64,000 bases of DNA. Origin: Syntrophales bacterium. GTDB lineage: Bacteria > Desulfobacterota > Syntrophia > Syntrophales > UBA2210. The DNA lies in contig JALNXD010000003.1 in the NCBI GenBank assembly GCA_023230565.1, forward strand, positions 62,001 through 126,000, given 5' to 3'. The notes beneath the pieces are model-generated. The model was not told where the DNA came from and made no database searches. It saw only the letters and a list, made by a program, of their open reading frames with translations. Position 1 is the stretch's first letter. Each line of letters opens with the position of its first letter. A program made the position numbers and the translations under genes. This document shows positions 27,371-36,857 of the stretch, in pieces.

Positions 27371-28957
27371 GTGGACAGTCAGCATAAGAAAGAAGTAAGC
27401 AGGCGGCGCACATTCGGAATAATCAGCCACCCGGATGCCGGAAAAACGACGTTGACCGAAAAGCTGCTGCTTTTCGGAGGGGCCATTCAGCAGGCCGGTG
27501 CCGTGAGGGCCCGGAAGGCGGCCCGTCATGCCACAAGCGACTGGATGGCCATTGAAAAGGAGCGGGGTATCTCCGTTACCACCTCGGTGATGAAATTCAA
27601 TTACAGGGGATTTGAGATCAATCTGCTCGATACTCCCGGCCACCAGGATTTTTCGGAGGACACCTACCGGGTGCTTACCGCCGTCGACAGCGCCCTCATG
27701 GTGATTGACAGCGGCAAAGGCGTGGAGCCGCAGACGGAAAAGCTGATGGAAGTCTGCCGCATGCGCAATACCCCCATCATCACCTTTATCAACAAACTTG
27801 ACAGGGACGGGCTGGCGCCGCTCGACCTGCTGGCCGATATAGAAGACAAGCTGCAGATCGAATGCGTTCCCCTTTCCTGGCCCGTGGGCATGGGAAAGTC
27901 CTTCAAAGGGGTCTACAACCGGTACAGGAGACAGATGCACATCTTTACTCCGGGAGAAAACACAAGGCCACAAGAGGGTATGAGGATTGATGATCTGGCT
28001 GACTCACGTTTCGACCAGCTTTTAGGAAGCCAGGCAAAAGAGCTGAGAAGCGACATGGAGCTTCTTGAAGGGGCGTCGAATCCCTTCGATTTGGAACAGT
28101 ACCTGAAAGGAAATCAGACCCCCGTATTTTTCGGAAGCGCCGTCAACAATTTCGGTGTCCGGGAACTTCTTGACGCCTTTGTTGAGATGGCGCCGGCGCC
28201 GGCGCCGCGGGCGGCAGTGACGCGTGACGTATCTCCCCATGAAAAGGCCTTCTCGGGATTCGTGTTCAAGATACAGGCCAATATGGATCCGGCCCATCGG
28301 GACCGCATCGCTTTTTTGAGAGTGTGCTCCGGAACCTTCCGGCGGGGAATGAAAGTCGTACATCACCGGATCGGGAAAGAAATTGCCATTGCCAACGCTA
28401 CGATATTCATGTCCCAGGACAGAACAAATGTGGATGAGGCCTATCCTGGTGATATTATTGGAATTCACAATCACGGCACCATCAAGATCGGAGACACCTT
28501 CACCGAAGGAGAGCCGCTCAAGTACAAAGGCATTCCCAATTTCGCCCCGGAGCATTTCCGGCGGATCCGTCTGACGAATCCCATGAAAGCCAAGCAGCTT
28601 CAAAAAGGACTGGTACAACTCGCCGAAGAGGGGGCTGTTCAGGTGTTCCGGCCTCTGGGGACAAGCGGCTATATCCTCGGTGCCGTGGGGGCCCTTCAGT
28701 TCGACGTTACCACGGAGCGGCTCAAGAATGAATATGGAGCCGAAACTGTATATGATACGGTGCGCTTTGTTCTTGCCCGCTGGGTTGCCTGCCGGGACGT
28801 GAGGCGTCTCAAGGAATTCGAAGAGGAAAATGCCTTATCTGTTGCCCTCGATGCAGAGGGACACCTGGCCTTCCTGGCCACCAGCGAGTGGCGTCTCGAC
28901 CGCTGCATGGAGGCATGGCCAGATATTGCCTTTCTCAAGACAAGAGAATACAGCTGA
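27371..28957 (+). CDS. prfC: Peptide chain release factor 3
   Basis: This is a 528-residue translational GTPase that removes RF1/RF2 from the ribosome after peptide release. G-domain motifs are SHPDAGKTTLTEKLL (G1), GISVTTSVM (G2), DTPGHQDFSEDTYR (G3) and INKLDRD (G4). The RF3-specific EKLLLFGGAIQQAGAV segment separates it from EF-G. The start is a GTG at 27371, with only weak ribosome-binding sequence before it. From here to about 39.5 kb the sequence is visibly more GC-rich than the flanks. Confidence 0.96.
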   Translation: MDSQHKKEVSRRRTFGIISHPDAGKTTLTEKLLLFGGAIQQAGAVRARKAARHATSDWMAIEKERGISVTTSVMKFNYRGFEINLLDTPGHQDFSEDTYRVLTAVDSALMVIDSGKGVEPQTEKLMEVCRMRNTPIITFINKLDRDGLAPLDLLADIEDKLQIECVPLSWPVGMGKSFKGVYNRYRRQMHIFTPGENTRPQEGMRIDDLADSRFDQLLGSQAKELRSDMELLEGASNPFDLEQYLKGNQTPVFFGSAVNNFGVRELLDAFVEMAPAPAPRAAVTRDVSPHEKAFSGFVFKIQANMDPAHRDRIAFLRVCSGTFRRGMKVVHHRIGKEIAIANATIFMSQDRTNVDEAYPGDIIGIHNHGTIKIGDTFTEGEPLKYKGIPNFAPEHFRRIRLTNPMKAKQLQKGLVQLAEEGAVQVFRPLGTSGYILGAVGALQFDVTTERLKNEYGAETVYDTVRFVLARWVACRDVRRLKEFEEENALSVALDAEGHLAFLATSEWRLDRCMEAWPDIAFLKTREYS

Positions 28958-29138
28958 TACAGTTTACCGCCACTTGAGAATCGAAGTCCGGCCGGTGCCC
29001 GATGTGCAAAGTCCATAGTTGCTGATGCCGGCTTCTATAAGCTTTTTCATTGCAGCGAGAAAGAAATAAGATTAAATAATTAAATTGATTGATGCCCGGT
29101 TTTTTTTGGCAGCAGCAATTTATTAAAGGCGGGGAAAT

Positions 29139-30005
29139 ATGGATTTGGAAAGGACGGCACTCATTCTTGAAGGCGGCGGCCTTCGGGGGGTCTATACCTC
29201 GGGGGTCCTGCAGTTTCTCATGGAGCGGGACCTTTATTTCCCTTATGTAATCGGCGTTTCCATGGGGGCGTGCAATGCGGCCAGCTATGTCTCCCGGCAA
29301 CAGGGAAGAAACAGGATCGTCAACATCGATTTTGTAAAAGACAGGCGCTACTTAAGTTATCAGCGCCTGCTGCGGAAGGGCGAACTCTTCGGCATGCATT
29401 TCATCTTCAATACCATCCCCTATACACTCGTTCCATTCGATTTCGAGGCCTTTGCGGCAAGCGAGCAGAGGTGCATCACGGCAGTAACGGACTGCCACAC
29501 CGGAGAGGCCCTTTACTACGAAAAAGACGGTCTCGGCCCCGATTACATGACGGTCCTGCAGGCGTCGAGCAGCCTTCCCTTCGTGGCTAAGCCGGTCCCT
29601 TATCAGGGGAGAATTCTCATGGACGGCGGCCTTTCCGATTCCGTTCCCATAAGAAAGAGCATCGCCGACGGCAATGGAAAGCACGTGATTGTGCTCACCC
29701 GTCCGAAGGGATACCGGAAGAAGAGGTCCCTCCTTTCGGAAAAGATCACCCGCCTGCGTTATCCTCAGTACGAAGGACTCTGTAACGCCATGGTCCTGCG
29801 GGCATCGCAGTATAACGAGACCATGGAGTACATAGAAGCGCTGGAAGCCGACGGCAAAGTCTTCGTCATCAGGCCGCAAAGGGGCATCGAGGCCGGCCGA
29901 ATCGAACGGAACAAGGCCAAGCTCTACGCCGCCTACGACCAGGGATATGAAGATGCCCTCCACTATTCCGCTTCCCTCACCACCTATTTAGGGACACTTC
30001 CCTAA
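29139..30005 (+). CDS. Patatin-like phospholipase family protein
   Basis: This is a 288-residue patatin-fold lipase, probably cytoplasmic. The oxyanion loop GGGLRG, nucleophile GVSMGACNA (Ser of the dyad) and partner Asp in DGGLSDSVP are all present and correctly ordered. Bacterial members of this RssA/YjjU-like group hydrolyse phospholipids or act as regulators; the substrate is unknown. GGCGGGG precedes the ATG. Its stop codon TAA lies inside a dispersed repeat. Confidence 0.9.
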   Translation: MDLERTALILEGGGLRGVYTSGVLQFLMERDLYFPYVIGVSMGACNAASYVSRQQGRNRIVNIDFVKDRRYLSYQRLLRKGELFGMHFIFNTIPYTLVPFDFEAFAASEQRCITAVTDCHTGEALYYEKDGLGPDYMTVLQASSSLPFVAKPVPYQGRILMDGGLSDSVPIRKSIADGNGKHVIVLTRPKGYRKKRSLLSEKITRLRYPQYEGLCNAMVLRASQYNETMEYIEALEADGKVFVIRPQRGIEAGRIERNKAKLYAAYDQGYEDALHYSASLTTYLGTLP

Positions 30006-30010
30006 TTATG
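29987..30010. repeat. Dispersed repeat (AGGGACACTTCCCTAATTA) on a stop codon
   Basis: TTAGGGACACTTCCCTAATTATGG spans the patatin gene end, and TAA at 30003-30005 is that gene's stop. The same unit recurs in the other orientation at 32724. It shares the TAATT-x-GGGAC core with the GGGGACGGGTTCACATT family. Confidence 0.6.
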
Positions 30011-30225
30011 GCTCGCAACCCCTTGTTTCAGAAAAGGAAACGTTACACGTACCTGCGAGCGCGATTCAGCTGAATTAGCATTAAATAGCATTTCCTGTCA
30101 ATGAGACCTGCCTTCTGAAATTACTGAAACGAAAAGCAACATAAGAGAAGTTCGACCTGTCTGTGAGATTCCTCACATGTGATGTAACATATTGTAAACA
30201 TTTAAAATAATATTACCCTTTCCGC

Positions 30226-30255
30226 TTGACTTACCATGCCGCCGCTGAATACATT
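30226..30255 (+). promoter_or_regulatory. Candidate promoter for the dockerin protein gene
   Basis: TTGACT (30226-30231) and TACATT (30250-30255), 18 bases apart, lie 65 bases before the chosen start at 30320. The -10 match is moderate. Confidence 0.4.
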
Positions 30256-30319
30256 ATATCTAACTGTCGTAGGATCATTTTAATTGTGTATGGAATCGGT
30301 TGTAAAGGAGTGTGCGCCT

Positions 30320-32629
30320 ATGCTGTGTGTAGTTGGAAGAAAAAAGTGCGGTGATGGAAGCCTGAAAAGGGCTGCAGTTTTCTTGGCAGTCTTTATAGTA
30401 TGTGTCACGGGGTCAAGCGGCGGCTTCGGTTTGAAGCAGGCTGCCGCGGAAACTTCTGCTCCCGGCGACTGGTACCGGCTTCGCACCAACAGCGTGCCCT
30501 ACCAGCCTCTGAACGTCTTTTACGACAGTGAGAGCGGGCTCTGGGTGACCGCGATAGAGGGGACGGAATACGATCCCGGCGTCTGGTACCGCGCGCCCGG
30601 CGATCCGGTGGGGAAATTCCGCTATATTACCAACAGCCGGAGAAACAACGCGGTCGGCGAAACCTATCTCACAGTCGTGGAGAAGCCGGAACTGATAACG
30701 CCGGTGCGCTGCGCCCTCAAAGACGGTCAGGGGAATACCTGGTACGCCCTCACGAATCGTCAGGTTCTCTGCGAGCGCCCGGAAGGGACAAAACTTACCT
30801 TTACCATGCAGGACACCAGTGATCCCATTTATGGAGTAGACACGAGCAATGTGGACAGCGTGCACCGCATCCGTCTGATCGATAAAGGGAGCGGGACTCA
30901 GGATGTGCTGCTTATCTCCGCCCGGGGAATCATTCGCATCGATACGTCGCTTTCCGTAGTGGAAACCCGCGAGGTCTATTATTCTTATAACAACTATTTT
31001 ATCAGCGATGCCCTCATCGACAGCAGGGGACGGTACTGGGTTGCCGACGGATACGGTGTCGCAACGGGCGCCAGCCTGGTCAATACGAGTTATGTCTACA
31101 ATCAAATGCCCGACGATCCCGATGTCCCCGGTGCGAACCCTATCTCCTACATTGAAGAGGATGCCAACGGAAACATCTGGGTCGGATCCGGGAGCTATGT
31201 CGCATATGGTGTCTACTGCTATACCGCGGCGGGTGCCTGGGTCAAGTACGATCTCAAGACGCTGTTGAACGTGCCCGATAGCCGGATAAACGCCGTTGAG
31301 GCGGCCGCCGACGGATCAGTCTGGTTCGGCGGCGGTTACAGCCAGAACGGCGGCCTCATTCGCTTCGTGCCGGGAGAGGGTGGCGGCCAGTGGACCCGCT
31401 ACCGGGCGGCGGATCTGGGATTGAACAGCGAACAGATTCCGGGAATAGAGGCAACGGCGGAAGGAATCTGGTTCACCACCGGCTGGGACCCTTCCACTCC
31501 CGGAAACGGGACGGGTGTGCACTACCTGCCCGTGGATGCTCAGGGGCAGCCGCAGGTCGCACAGATCGTTCATCATACATTTCGCGAGAGCAGCACCACC
31601 CTCACCAGTAACAGGATCGATTTTATCGCCGCCGATAAAATCGGGGGAGTCTGGTTCCCCGCCTACGACGATCCCAGCATCGCCCGGCTCAAATCGGACG
31701 GGACCTGGGAGCAGTACCGCGGCACCGTCGGCGGCAAGAGCCTGGGATCGTTCGGCATTCATGGAGTGGCCGTGGATTCGGAAAATAGAATCTATTTTGC
31801 GCCCCTGCACCAGTCGCCCGTCGCTTACGACGCCGCCGCGGGGCAGTGGATGGATTTGCCTTCCGCATCTTTTAATGACTACTTTTATTATGGCATTTAT
31901 GTCGATCCGGAAGACGGCAAATGGTTTTACGGCGCCTTTGGTGCCTACTACCTCGATCCTTCGAACAGCACATGGATGTGGTACGACTCGTCCGACACGG
32001 AATATTTCCCCGATTACCGGGTTGACGGCGTGCGTATGGACGATGCGGGCAATGTTTGGTTCATGACCTGGGGCGGCATTGCGCTGATGAAAAAGGACAT
32101 CGCCGGAGGTCTGCCCCAATGGCTGCAATTTGTAAGCGGCGATGCTTCCGGCTATTTGTCCGGATATCGCATTTACCAGGACGATGAAGGAGGAATCTGG
32201 AACAGCGCCAGGCAGAAATATGTGCCTTCCAGCAACACCTGGACGGCCGTGACCGATACAAGCGCCTTCGATCACCGGCATCTGCGCTTCACAAACGGAA
32301 ATGTGCCGGCGGATATGGACCTTACAGGCGCAATCGCGCCCGTTGCCGCGCTTGACGAAACTCACATGACGGTGGATAGAAGGGGCGTAATTTATTTCTC
32401 CGGAGGGCTTGGCGGCGGCGTCAATACGGGGATTGCGGCCTTCGCACCGCCGAGAGGCGATGCGGACGGCAATCTCAGGGTCGAACTGAATGACGCCCTT
32501 TATATTTTAATGGGAACCGCCGGCGTTTCGCCCGGTCCGCCTTCGCCTGCGGGAGACGCCAACGGAGACGGAAAACTCGGAACAGCCGACGTTATCTACA
32601 TCCTTCAGAGGATCGCGGGTTTGCGCTAG
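30320..32629 (+). CDS. Secreted beta-propeller protein with C-terminal dockerin
   Basis: This is a 769-residue secreted protein. The ATG at 30320 has AAAGGAG 9 bases upstream and starts directly before a signal peptide (RAAVFLAVFIVCVTG, then AAAE); upstream alternatives at 30284 and 30290 lack this. The body holds repeated blades with motifs such as DGSVWFGGGYSQNG, ANGNIWVGSGSY and DDAGNVWFMTWGG, resembling the two-component-regulator propeller. The end is a type I dockerin with two calcium loops, DADGNLRVELNDALYIL and DANGDGKLGTADVIYIL. No cohesin or glycosidase is nearby. The ligand and partner are unknown. Confidence 0.87.
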   Translation: MLCVVGRKKCGDGSLKRAAVFLAVFIVCVTGSSGGFGLKQAAAETSAPGDWYRLRTNSVPYQPLNVFYDSESGLWVTAIEGTEYDPGVWYRAPGDPVGKFRYITNSRRNNAVGETYLTVVEKPELITPVRCALKDGQGNTWYALTNRQVLCERPEGTKLTFTMQDTSDPIYGVDTSNVDSVHRIRLIDKGSGTQDVLLISARGIIRIDTSLSVVETREVYYSYNNYFISDALIDSRGRYWVADGYGVATGASLVNTSYVYNQMPDDPDVPGANPISYIEEDANGNIWVGSGSYVAYGVYCYTAAGAWVKYDLKTLLNVPDSRINAVEAAADGSVWFGGGYSQNGGLIRFVPGEGGGQWTRYRAADLGLNSEQIPGIEATAEGIWFTTGWDPSTPGNGTGVHYLPVDAQGQPQVAQIVHHTFRESSTTLTSNRIDFIAADKIGGVWFPAYDDPSIARLKSDGTWEQYRGTVGGKSLGSFGIHGVAVDSENRIYFAPLHQSPVAYDAAAGQWMDLPSASFNDYFYYGIYVDPEDGKWFYGAFGAYYLDPSNSTWMWYDSSDTEYFPDYRVDGVRMDDAGNVWFMTWGGIALMKKDIAGGLPQWLQFVSGDASGYLSGYRIYQDDEGGIWNSARQKYVPSSNTWTAVTDTSAFDHRHLRFTNGNVPADMDLTGAIAPVAALDETHMTVDRRGVIYFSGGLGGGVNTGIAAFAPPRGDADGNLRVELNDALYILMGTAGVSPGPPSPAGDANGDGKLGTADVIYILQRIAGLR

Positions 32630-32723
32630 GTGGGATAATTCCACTTTTTGAAACAAAATGATTAGCATAAACTCTTAACCTGCGACTATCAGTTACATTT
32701 AACAGATGTTCAAGTGTAAAAAA

Positions 32724-32743
32724 GGGGAAGTGTCCCTAATTAC
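32724..32743. repeat. Dispersed repeat (GGGAAGTGTCCCTAATTA) on a stop codon
   Basis: This copy covers the end of the minus-strand MaoC-like gene, whose stop TAG is 32736-32738 inside the repeat. It is the reverse complement of the copy at 29987, so the two bracket the dockerin gene. Confidence 0.6.
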
Positions 32744-33184
32744 GGCGGATCATCCGTTTGACCCGGTATTCCAAAATCAACTGGCCCTTCTGATTGATCA
32801 CCCGGTGGAGAAAGGTGATGATTCCGCGGTCCGGCTTGCTCGTTTCCCGCTTTTCCAGGGCTTCATTCTCCACATGAATGATGTCGCCGATAAACACGGG
32901 CGCCTTTACGTCCATTTCCATCCAGAGGAACGCCATGCCGGTTCTGTGGATAATGCCCGAAAGGATCGAGAGCCCATCGGCCATTGAAACGGTCATGAGG
33001 GCCGGTGCAATCGGCCTTCCGAACTGGGTCTCCTTCTCGATATCTCCCGGTCCATAAAGAGGGGTTCACTGTAATTATGGCGGGTAACGAAACTGACGAG
33101 GTCCGCCTCGGTGATCGTTCTTCCCTCGGTTTTGAAGGTCTGGCCCGGCTCGAACTCGTCAAAATAAAAACCCTCGTGCATCAT
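32736..33184 (-). CDS. MaoC-like hot-dog dehydratase (apparent frameshift)
   Basis: Two overlapping minus-strand frames together make one about 149-residue MaoC-like acyl-CoA dehydratase. The first runs from ATG 33184 (good GGGAGGA site): MHEGFYFDEFEPGQTF to LFMDR. The second continues as GDIEKETQFGRPIAPALM to the C-terminus. Adding one G to the GGG at 33046-33048 (CCC on plus) joins them. The usual catalytic Asp-His motif of R-hydratases (GD-x-NP-x-H) reads RHNYSEPLF here, so catalytic residues appear lost even if the frame is intact. It may be a degenerate gene or a non-hydratase homologue. Confidence 0.72.
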
Positions 33185-33241
33185 GCTGATTCCTCCCTTT
33201 TCGATTCTTCTTAGTTGGCGGGGACTTACGATCCATAAAAT

Positions 33242-33253
33242 GGGAAGTGTCCC
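33242..33253. repeat. Partial dispersed repeat
   Basis: GGGAAGTGTCCC, the core of the repeat seen at 29987 and 32724, lies in the divergent spacer upstream of the DUF6765 gene, without the TAATTA end. Confidence 0.45.
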
Positions 33254-33461
33254 TTTTTTGTTGATGTGAATGGAAAATCGAAGTAAAATCCATCATCCTG
33301 TAACACAAAGATGGAACCGGCGCCAGGGGCTTTTCAGCCCCGTCCGATGCCGCCCCCGAACCGCCGCCTCCCCTTTTTTTACCGATACCGTCACCTGTAA
33401 CCGCATACCGTTCTTTGCGAAGGAATGCCGGCCGAAAAAAATCATTCTGAAAGGGGATGCC

Positions 33462-34478
33462 ATGGATACGGAATTTCATTACTACATCACCGGAATTGCG
33501 GCCCATGCCGCGGGCTTCACCGAGGATGAAGCCCGGACAGTCGCAACGGCCTCGGAATTCGTCGACGAAAACGATATCGCCTTTTCAATCGAAGATCGAC
33601 TGAGAGGGGAGGTCTATGAGGTCTATATTTCTCAGACAATGAACATTTTGAAACCGAAACGAACGCTTATGCGCATTTATCCCGTCTTTCATTTTATGCC
33701 CGGCGATCCTCTCTGTGAAGAGGCATGCCGGCGTGACGGCAAGATGCATCTTCTCAACACAACACCTGACAATGAGCGGGCCAATGAATTAATGGACAGG
33801 GCCTTCAAGTCGCCGGAAGATATTCGTCTTCACCGGATCGGCATCGCCAGTCACACCTTTGCCGATACCTGGGCCCATCAGAATTTCGTGGGCTGGTATG
33901 ATTATTTCAATCACATGGGTTTCGATCCGAAACCCGATATCGGTCATGCCGACGGGGAACATCATCCAGACTGGGCGGCCCATCGCTGGCAGGACAGCCG
34001 TCTTGTCGAAGAAGACATCGACAACCGGGACCGCTTTCTCCAGGCGGCACGGCGGCTGTATGACCGCTATCGAGCCTACAATAAAATTGAGGGAAGAGAG
34101 GCGAACCTTCCCTGGGAAACTCTTGAAGAATCGCTTGTGACAGCCATGGGAAAATCTGTTTCGGGACCTTTCAATTCGGGCAGGGAGATGCGTCTTGAGG
34201 CCTATCGAACTCTGGCTCCCTGGCTCGGCGATTTCGACAGGGATCGCTGGTTCGATGAAGCCGTCGATCGCAAAATCAGAGGACTGAAGGATTCGAAGAA
34301 CGAACTGGCCTCACGATTTTTCGTAATCAAGGATCGTTATTTCTGGAAGGATGGCGTGGACAGAGAAAAAACGGACTGGTTCCGTTTTCAAGAGGCAGTC
34401 AAATCCCATCAACGCATCGGTATGGAATTGCTGCAGCCCCTTTTTACAAAAATGCATATTGATCTTCATCTGGTATAA
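33462..34478 (+). CDS. DUF6765-like protein with His/Asp-rich putative metal site
   Basis: This is a 338-residue protein from ATG 33462, preceded by AAAGGGG; the frame is open upstream to 33270 without a better start. It begins MDTEFHYYITGIAAHAAGF and carries RIGIASHTFADTWAHQNFVG and GHADGEHHPD, a His/Asp arrangement that recalls the zinc sites of phospholipase C/nuclease-like folds. I assign it to the DUF6765 type from memory of that pattern; its reaction is unknown. The TAA stop (34476-34478) is part of a dispersed repeat cluster. Confidence 0.72.
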   Translation: MDTEFHYYITGIAAHAAGFTEDEARTVATASEFVDENDIAFSIEDRLRGEVYEVYISQTMNILKPKRTLMRIYPVFHFMPGDPLCEEACRRDGKMHLLNTTPDNERANELMDRAFKSPEDIRLHRIGIASHTFADTWAHQNFVGWYDYFNHMGFDPKPDIGHADGEHHPDWAAHRWQDSRLVEEDIDNRDRFLQAARRLYDRYRAYNKIEGREANLPWETLEESLVTAMGKSVSGPFNSGREMRLEAYRTLAPWLGDFDRDRWFDEAVDRKIRGLKDSKNELASRFFVIKDRYFWKDGVDREKTDWFRFQEAVKSHQRIGMELLQPLFTKMHIDLHLV

Positions 34479-34601
34479 TCGGGGACGGGTTCACATTTCC
34501 CACTTCGTTAATGGCGTTAATTGGGGACGGGTTCACATTTCGCTCTATTTAAATCTAAACTGTGGGAAATGTGAACCCGTCCCCAATTAATGTCCCCAAT
34601 T
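34476..34601. repeat. Cluster of three dispersed repeat copies
   Basis: GGGGACGGGTTCACATT occurs at 34481-34497 and 34523-34539 in direct orientation and at about 34569-34585 inverted, followed by a partial GTCCCCAATT. The first copy supplies the stop codon of the DUF6765 gene. The short open frame reading NWGRVHISLYL across the cluster is a by-product of the repeat and not a gene. Confidence 0.85.
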
Positions 34602-34667
34602 GACTTTTGTCCGGTTTTCTGAGATTCTTTTCATATTTTAGTCTGACAGACGGGGATTGCAGAAGTT

Positions 34668-35354
34668 ATGGAGTTCACCGCCTCTACAATTTCAATCACC
34701 CTTGAAAAGGGGGACCGTATTTCGGCGGTCCTTGCCGTGCCCGGCGGTTTTGCCGCCGGTGAAGGAAGTGCCTTTGCCATCGCCCACGGCGCAGGCAATG
34801 ACATGCACAATCCCCTGATCGTCACGCTTGCCGAGGGGTTTGCCAGAGCGGGCTATCTTTCGATCCGCTTCAATTTTCCCTATCGCGAAAAGGGGAAAAA
34901 GGCCCCCGACCCCCGGACAAAACTTGTCGATGCATGGGCCGGCGTATGCCGCTATCTTAAGGAAGATCCGGATTGCAGGGCCGGCCGCATTATAGCCGGC
35001 GGCAAGTCAATGGGAGGGCGCATCGCGTCCGAAATGGCGGCCGAGGGACGCCTGCCGGCCGACCGGCTCATCCTGTTCGGCTATCCCCTCCACCCGCCGG
35101 GGAAAAAGGAACAGCGGCGGGATGCCCATCTCAACCGGATCACCATCCCCATGCTTTTTTTTGCGGGAACACGCGATCCTCTCTGCGATCTGGCGGTTCT
35201 CAAAGACGTTCTGGGCGGCCTGACGGCGTCCTGGGACCTGGAGGTGATCGAAGGCGGAGATCATTCATTTCATCCGCCCAGATGCATGGCGGCCTGCTTC
35301 GAAGAAGTGTATGCGAATATACTTGAAAGGGCGCTCCAGTGGCTGGGGCATTGA
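34668..35354 (+). CDS. Alpha/beta hydrolase, TEX30/KANSL3-like (dienelactone hydrolase-related)
   Basis: This is a 228-residue cytoplasmic alpha/beta hydrolase. Characteristic segments are AHGAGNDMHNPL, SIRFNFPYREKGKKAPDP, the nucleophile GGKSMGGRIAS (Ser), FAGTRDPLCD (acid) and GGDHSFHPP (His). The TEX30/KANSL3-like group is widespread but its substrate is unknown. The ribosome-binding site is weak. The preceding spacer is the repeat cluster and the next gene is a transporter 82 bases away in the same direction. Confidence 0.83.
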   Translation: MEFTASTISITLEKGDRISAVLAVPGGFAAGEGSAFAIAHGAGNDMHNPLIVTLAEGFARAGYLSIRFNFPYREKGKKAPDPRTKLVDAWAGVCRYLKEDPDCRAGRIIAGGKSMGGRIASEMAAEGRLPADRLILFGYPLHPPGKKEQRRDAHLNRITIPMLFFAGTRDPLCDLAVLKDVLGGLTASWDLEVIEGGDHSFHPPRCMAACFEEVYANILERALQWLGH

Positions 35355-35436
35355 AAGAATAAGGGCCGAATTCCCTGGATAAAAATTTTGACCTGAACGA
35401 ATCCGCTTCTCGAATTCAAGGGAGAACATTCAGCAT

Positions 35437-36756
35437 ATGCAGCGCGACACCCGCAAGACCGTATTCGGCTGGGCCATGTACGATTGGGCCAATTCCGCCT
35501 TCGCCACCACCATAATGGCGGCCTTTTTCCCTATTTTCTTCAAGAAATTCTGGAGCGCCGGCGCAGATCCCGTCGTGAGCACGGCGAAACTGGGTATGGC
35601 GAATTCGATCGCTGGAATCATGGTGGCAGTAGCGGCGCCCATATTGGGGGCCATCGCCGATCGCAGCGGGGCAAAGAAAAAGTTTCTCCTGTTCTTCGCC
35701 TTTATGGGCGTGGTGATGACTGCCTCGCTCTATCTGGTTTCGAAGGGCAGCTGGGTAATGGCCATCGTGCTTTACGTGATGGCCACAATAGGATTTTCCG
35801 GCGGCAATGTCTTTTATGATTCGCTTATTACGGCGGTTTCGTCGGAAAAGAGGATGGACCTCGTCTCGGCCCTGGGATTTTCCATGGGCTATCTGGGCGG
35901 CGGCCTTCTCTTCGCAGTCAATGTCTGGATGACCCTCAAACCGGCCACCTTCGGATTTGCCGATGCCGGCCAGGCCGTTCGCTTCGCCTTTCTTACGGTG
36001 GCCCTCTGGTGGGCCCTATTCTCCATACCTCTTTTTCTTTTCGTTCACGAGCTGCCGGTAAAAAAGCCGGACGGCGCCGTCTCGGCCGTTGCGGCGGGAC
36101 TCAGGCAGCTCAGGCTTACCTTCAGGGAGATCCGCCATCTAAAGGTGATTTTCACCTTCCTCGTTGCCTATTGGCTCTATATCGACGGTGTCGATACCAT
36201 AATCAGGATGGCCCTGGATTACGGCATGTCCATCGGCTTCGACTCCAACGACCTTATACTGGCGCTTCTGATTACGCAGTTCGTGGGATTTCCTTCAGCC
36301 ATCGCCTTCGGCTGGCTGGGGGGTAAAATCGGAACCAAACGTGCCATCTATATAACGATCGCCGTCTATAGTGCGGTCACGATCTATGCCGCCTTCATTA
36401 CGCACAAAAATGAGTTCTTCCTGCTCGCCATTGTAATCGGCCTTGTCCAGGGAGGCGTTCAGGCTTTGAGCCGATCCTATTATGCCAGGATCATTCCTGT
36501 GGACAAATCGGCGGAGTTCTTCGGTTTTTACAATCTTATCGGGAAGTTTTCCGTCGTCATCGGACCTCTTCTTCTGGGGCTTACGGCACTGTTCGTCCGC
36601 TGGATGGGATATTCGAGCGATACCGCGTCGCGCATCAGCATCCTGTCGATTGCGGTTCTCTTTATTGCGGGAGGCGTGATTCTCTATTTCGTCGATGAAA
36701 AAGCCGGAAAGAACGAGGCCCGATACCTTTCGGCCGCTGACGGAATTATCAAATAG
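35437..36756 (+). CDS. MFS transporter, UMF1 / Atg22-like family
   Basis: This is a 439-residue, 12-helix major facilitator. The N-terminus GWAMYDWANSAFATTIMAAFFP is diagnostic of the UMF1 (Atg22-like) group, related to fungal vacuolar amino-acid effluxers. The GPLLLGL and YFVDEKAGK end is also typical. The bacterial substrate is unknown. It lies between a hydrolase and a methyltransferase in a same-strand run from 34.7 to 38.7 kb. Confidence 0.88.
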   Translation: MQRDTRKTVFGWAMYDWANSAFATTIMAAFFPIFFKKFWSAGADPVVSTAKLGMANSIAGIMVAVAAPILGAIADRSGAKKKFLLFFAFMGVVMTASLYLVSKGSWVMAIVLYVMATIGFSGGNVFYDSLITAVSSEKRMDLVSALGFSMGYLGGGLLFAVNVWMTLKPATFGFADAGQAVRFAFLTVALWWALFSIPLFLFVHELPVKKPDGAVSAVAAGLRQLRLTFREIRHLKVIFTFLVAYWLYIDGVDTIIRMALDYGMSIGFDSNDLILALLITQFVGFPSAIAFGWLGGKIGTKRAIYITIAVYSAVTIYAAFITHKNEFFLLAIVIGLVQGGVQALSRSYYARIIPVDKSAEFFGFYNLIGKFSVVIGPLLLGLTALFVRWMGYSSDTASRISILSIAVLFIAGGVILYFVDEKAGKNEARYLSAADGIIK

Positions 36757-36857
36757 GGAGCTTGTATCGTGCACGTTCTCCTGATATGCTCATGCAGGTG
36801 AGGGAAAATCGGATAGGTTAAAAGATAATTGCCTTCTTTGAAGAAAGGAGTCCGGCC

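Noticed and set aside
34351..34590. ORF reading NWGRVHISLYLNL across the repeat cluster
   Set aside because: It is a translation of the dispersed repeat, with no ribosome-binding site or independent support.
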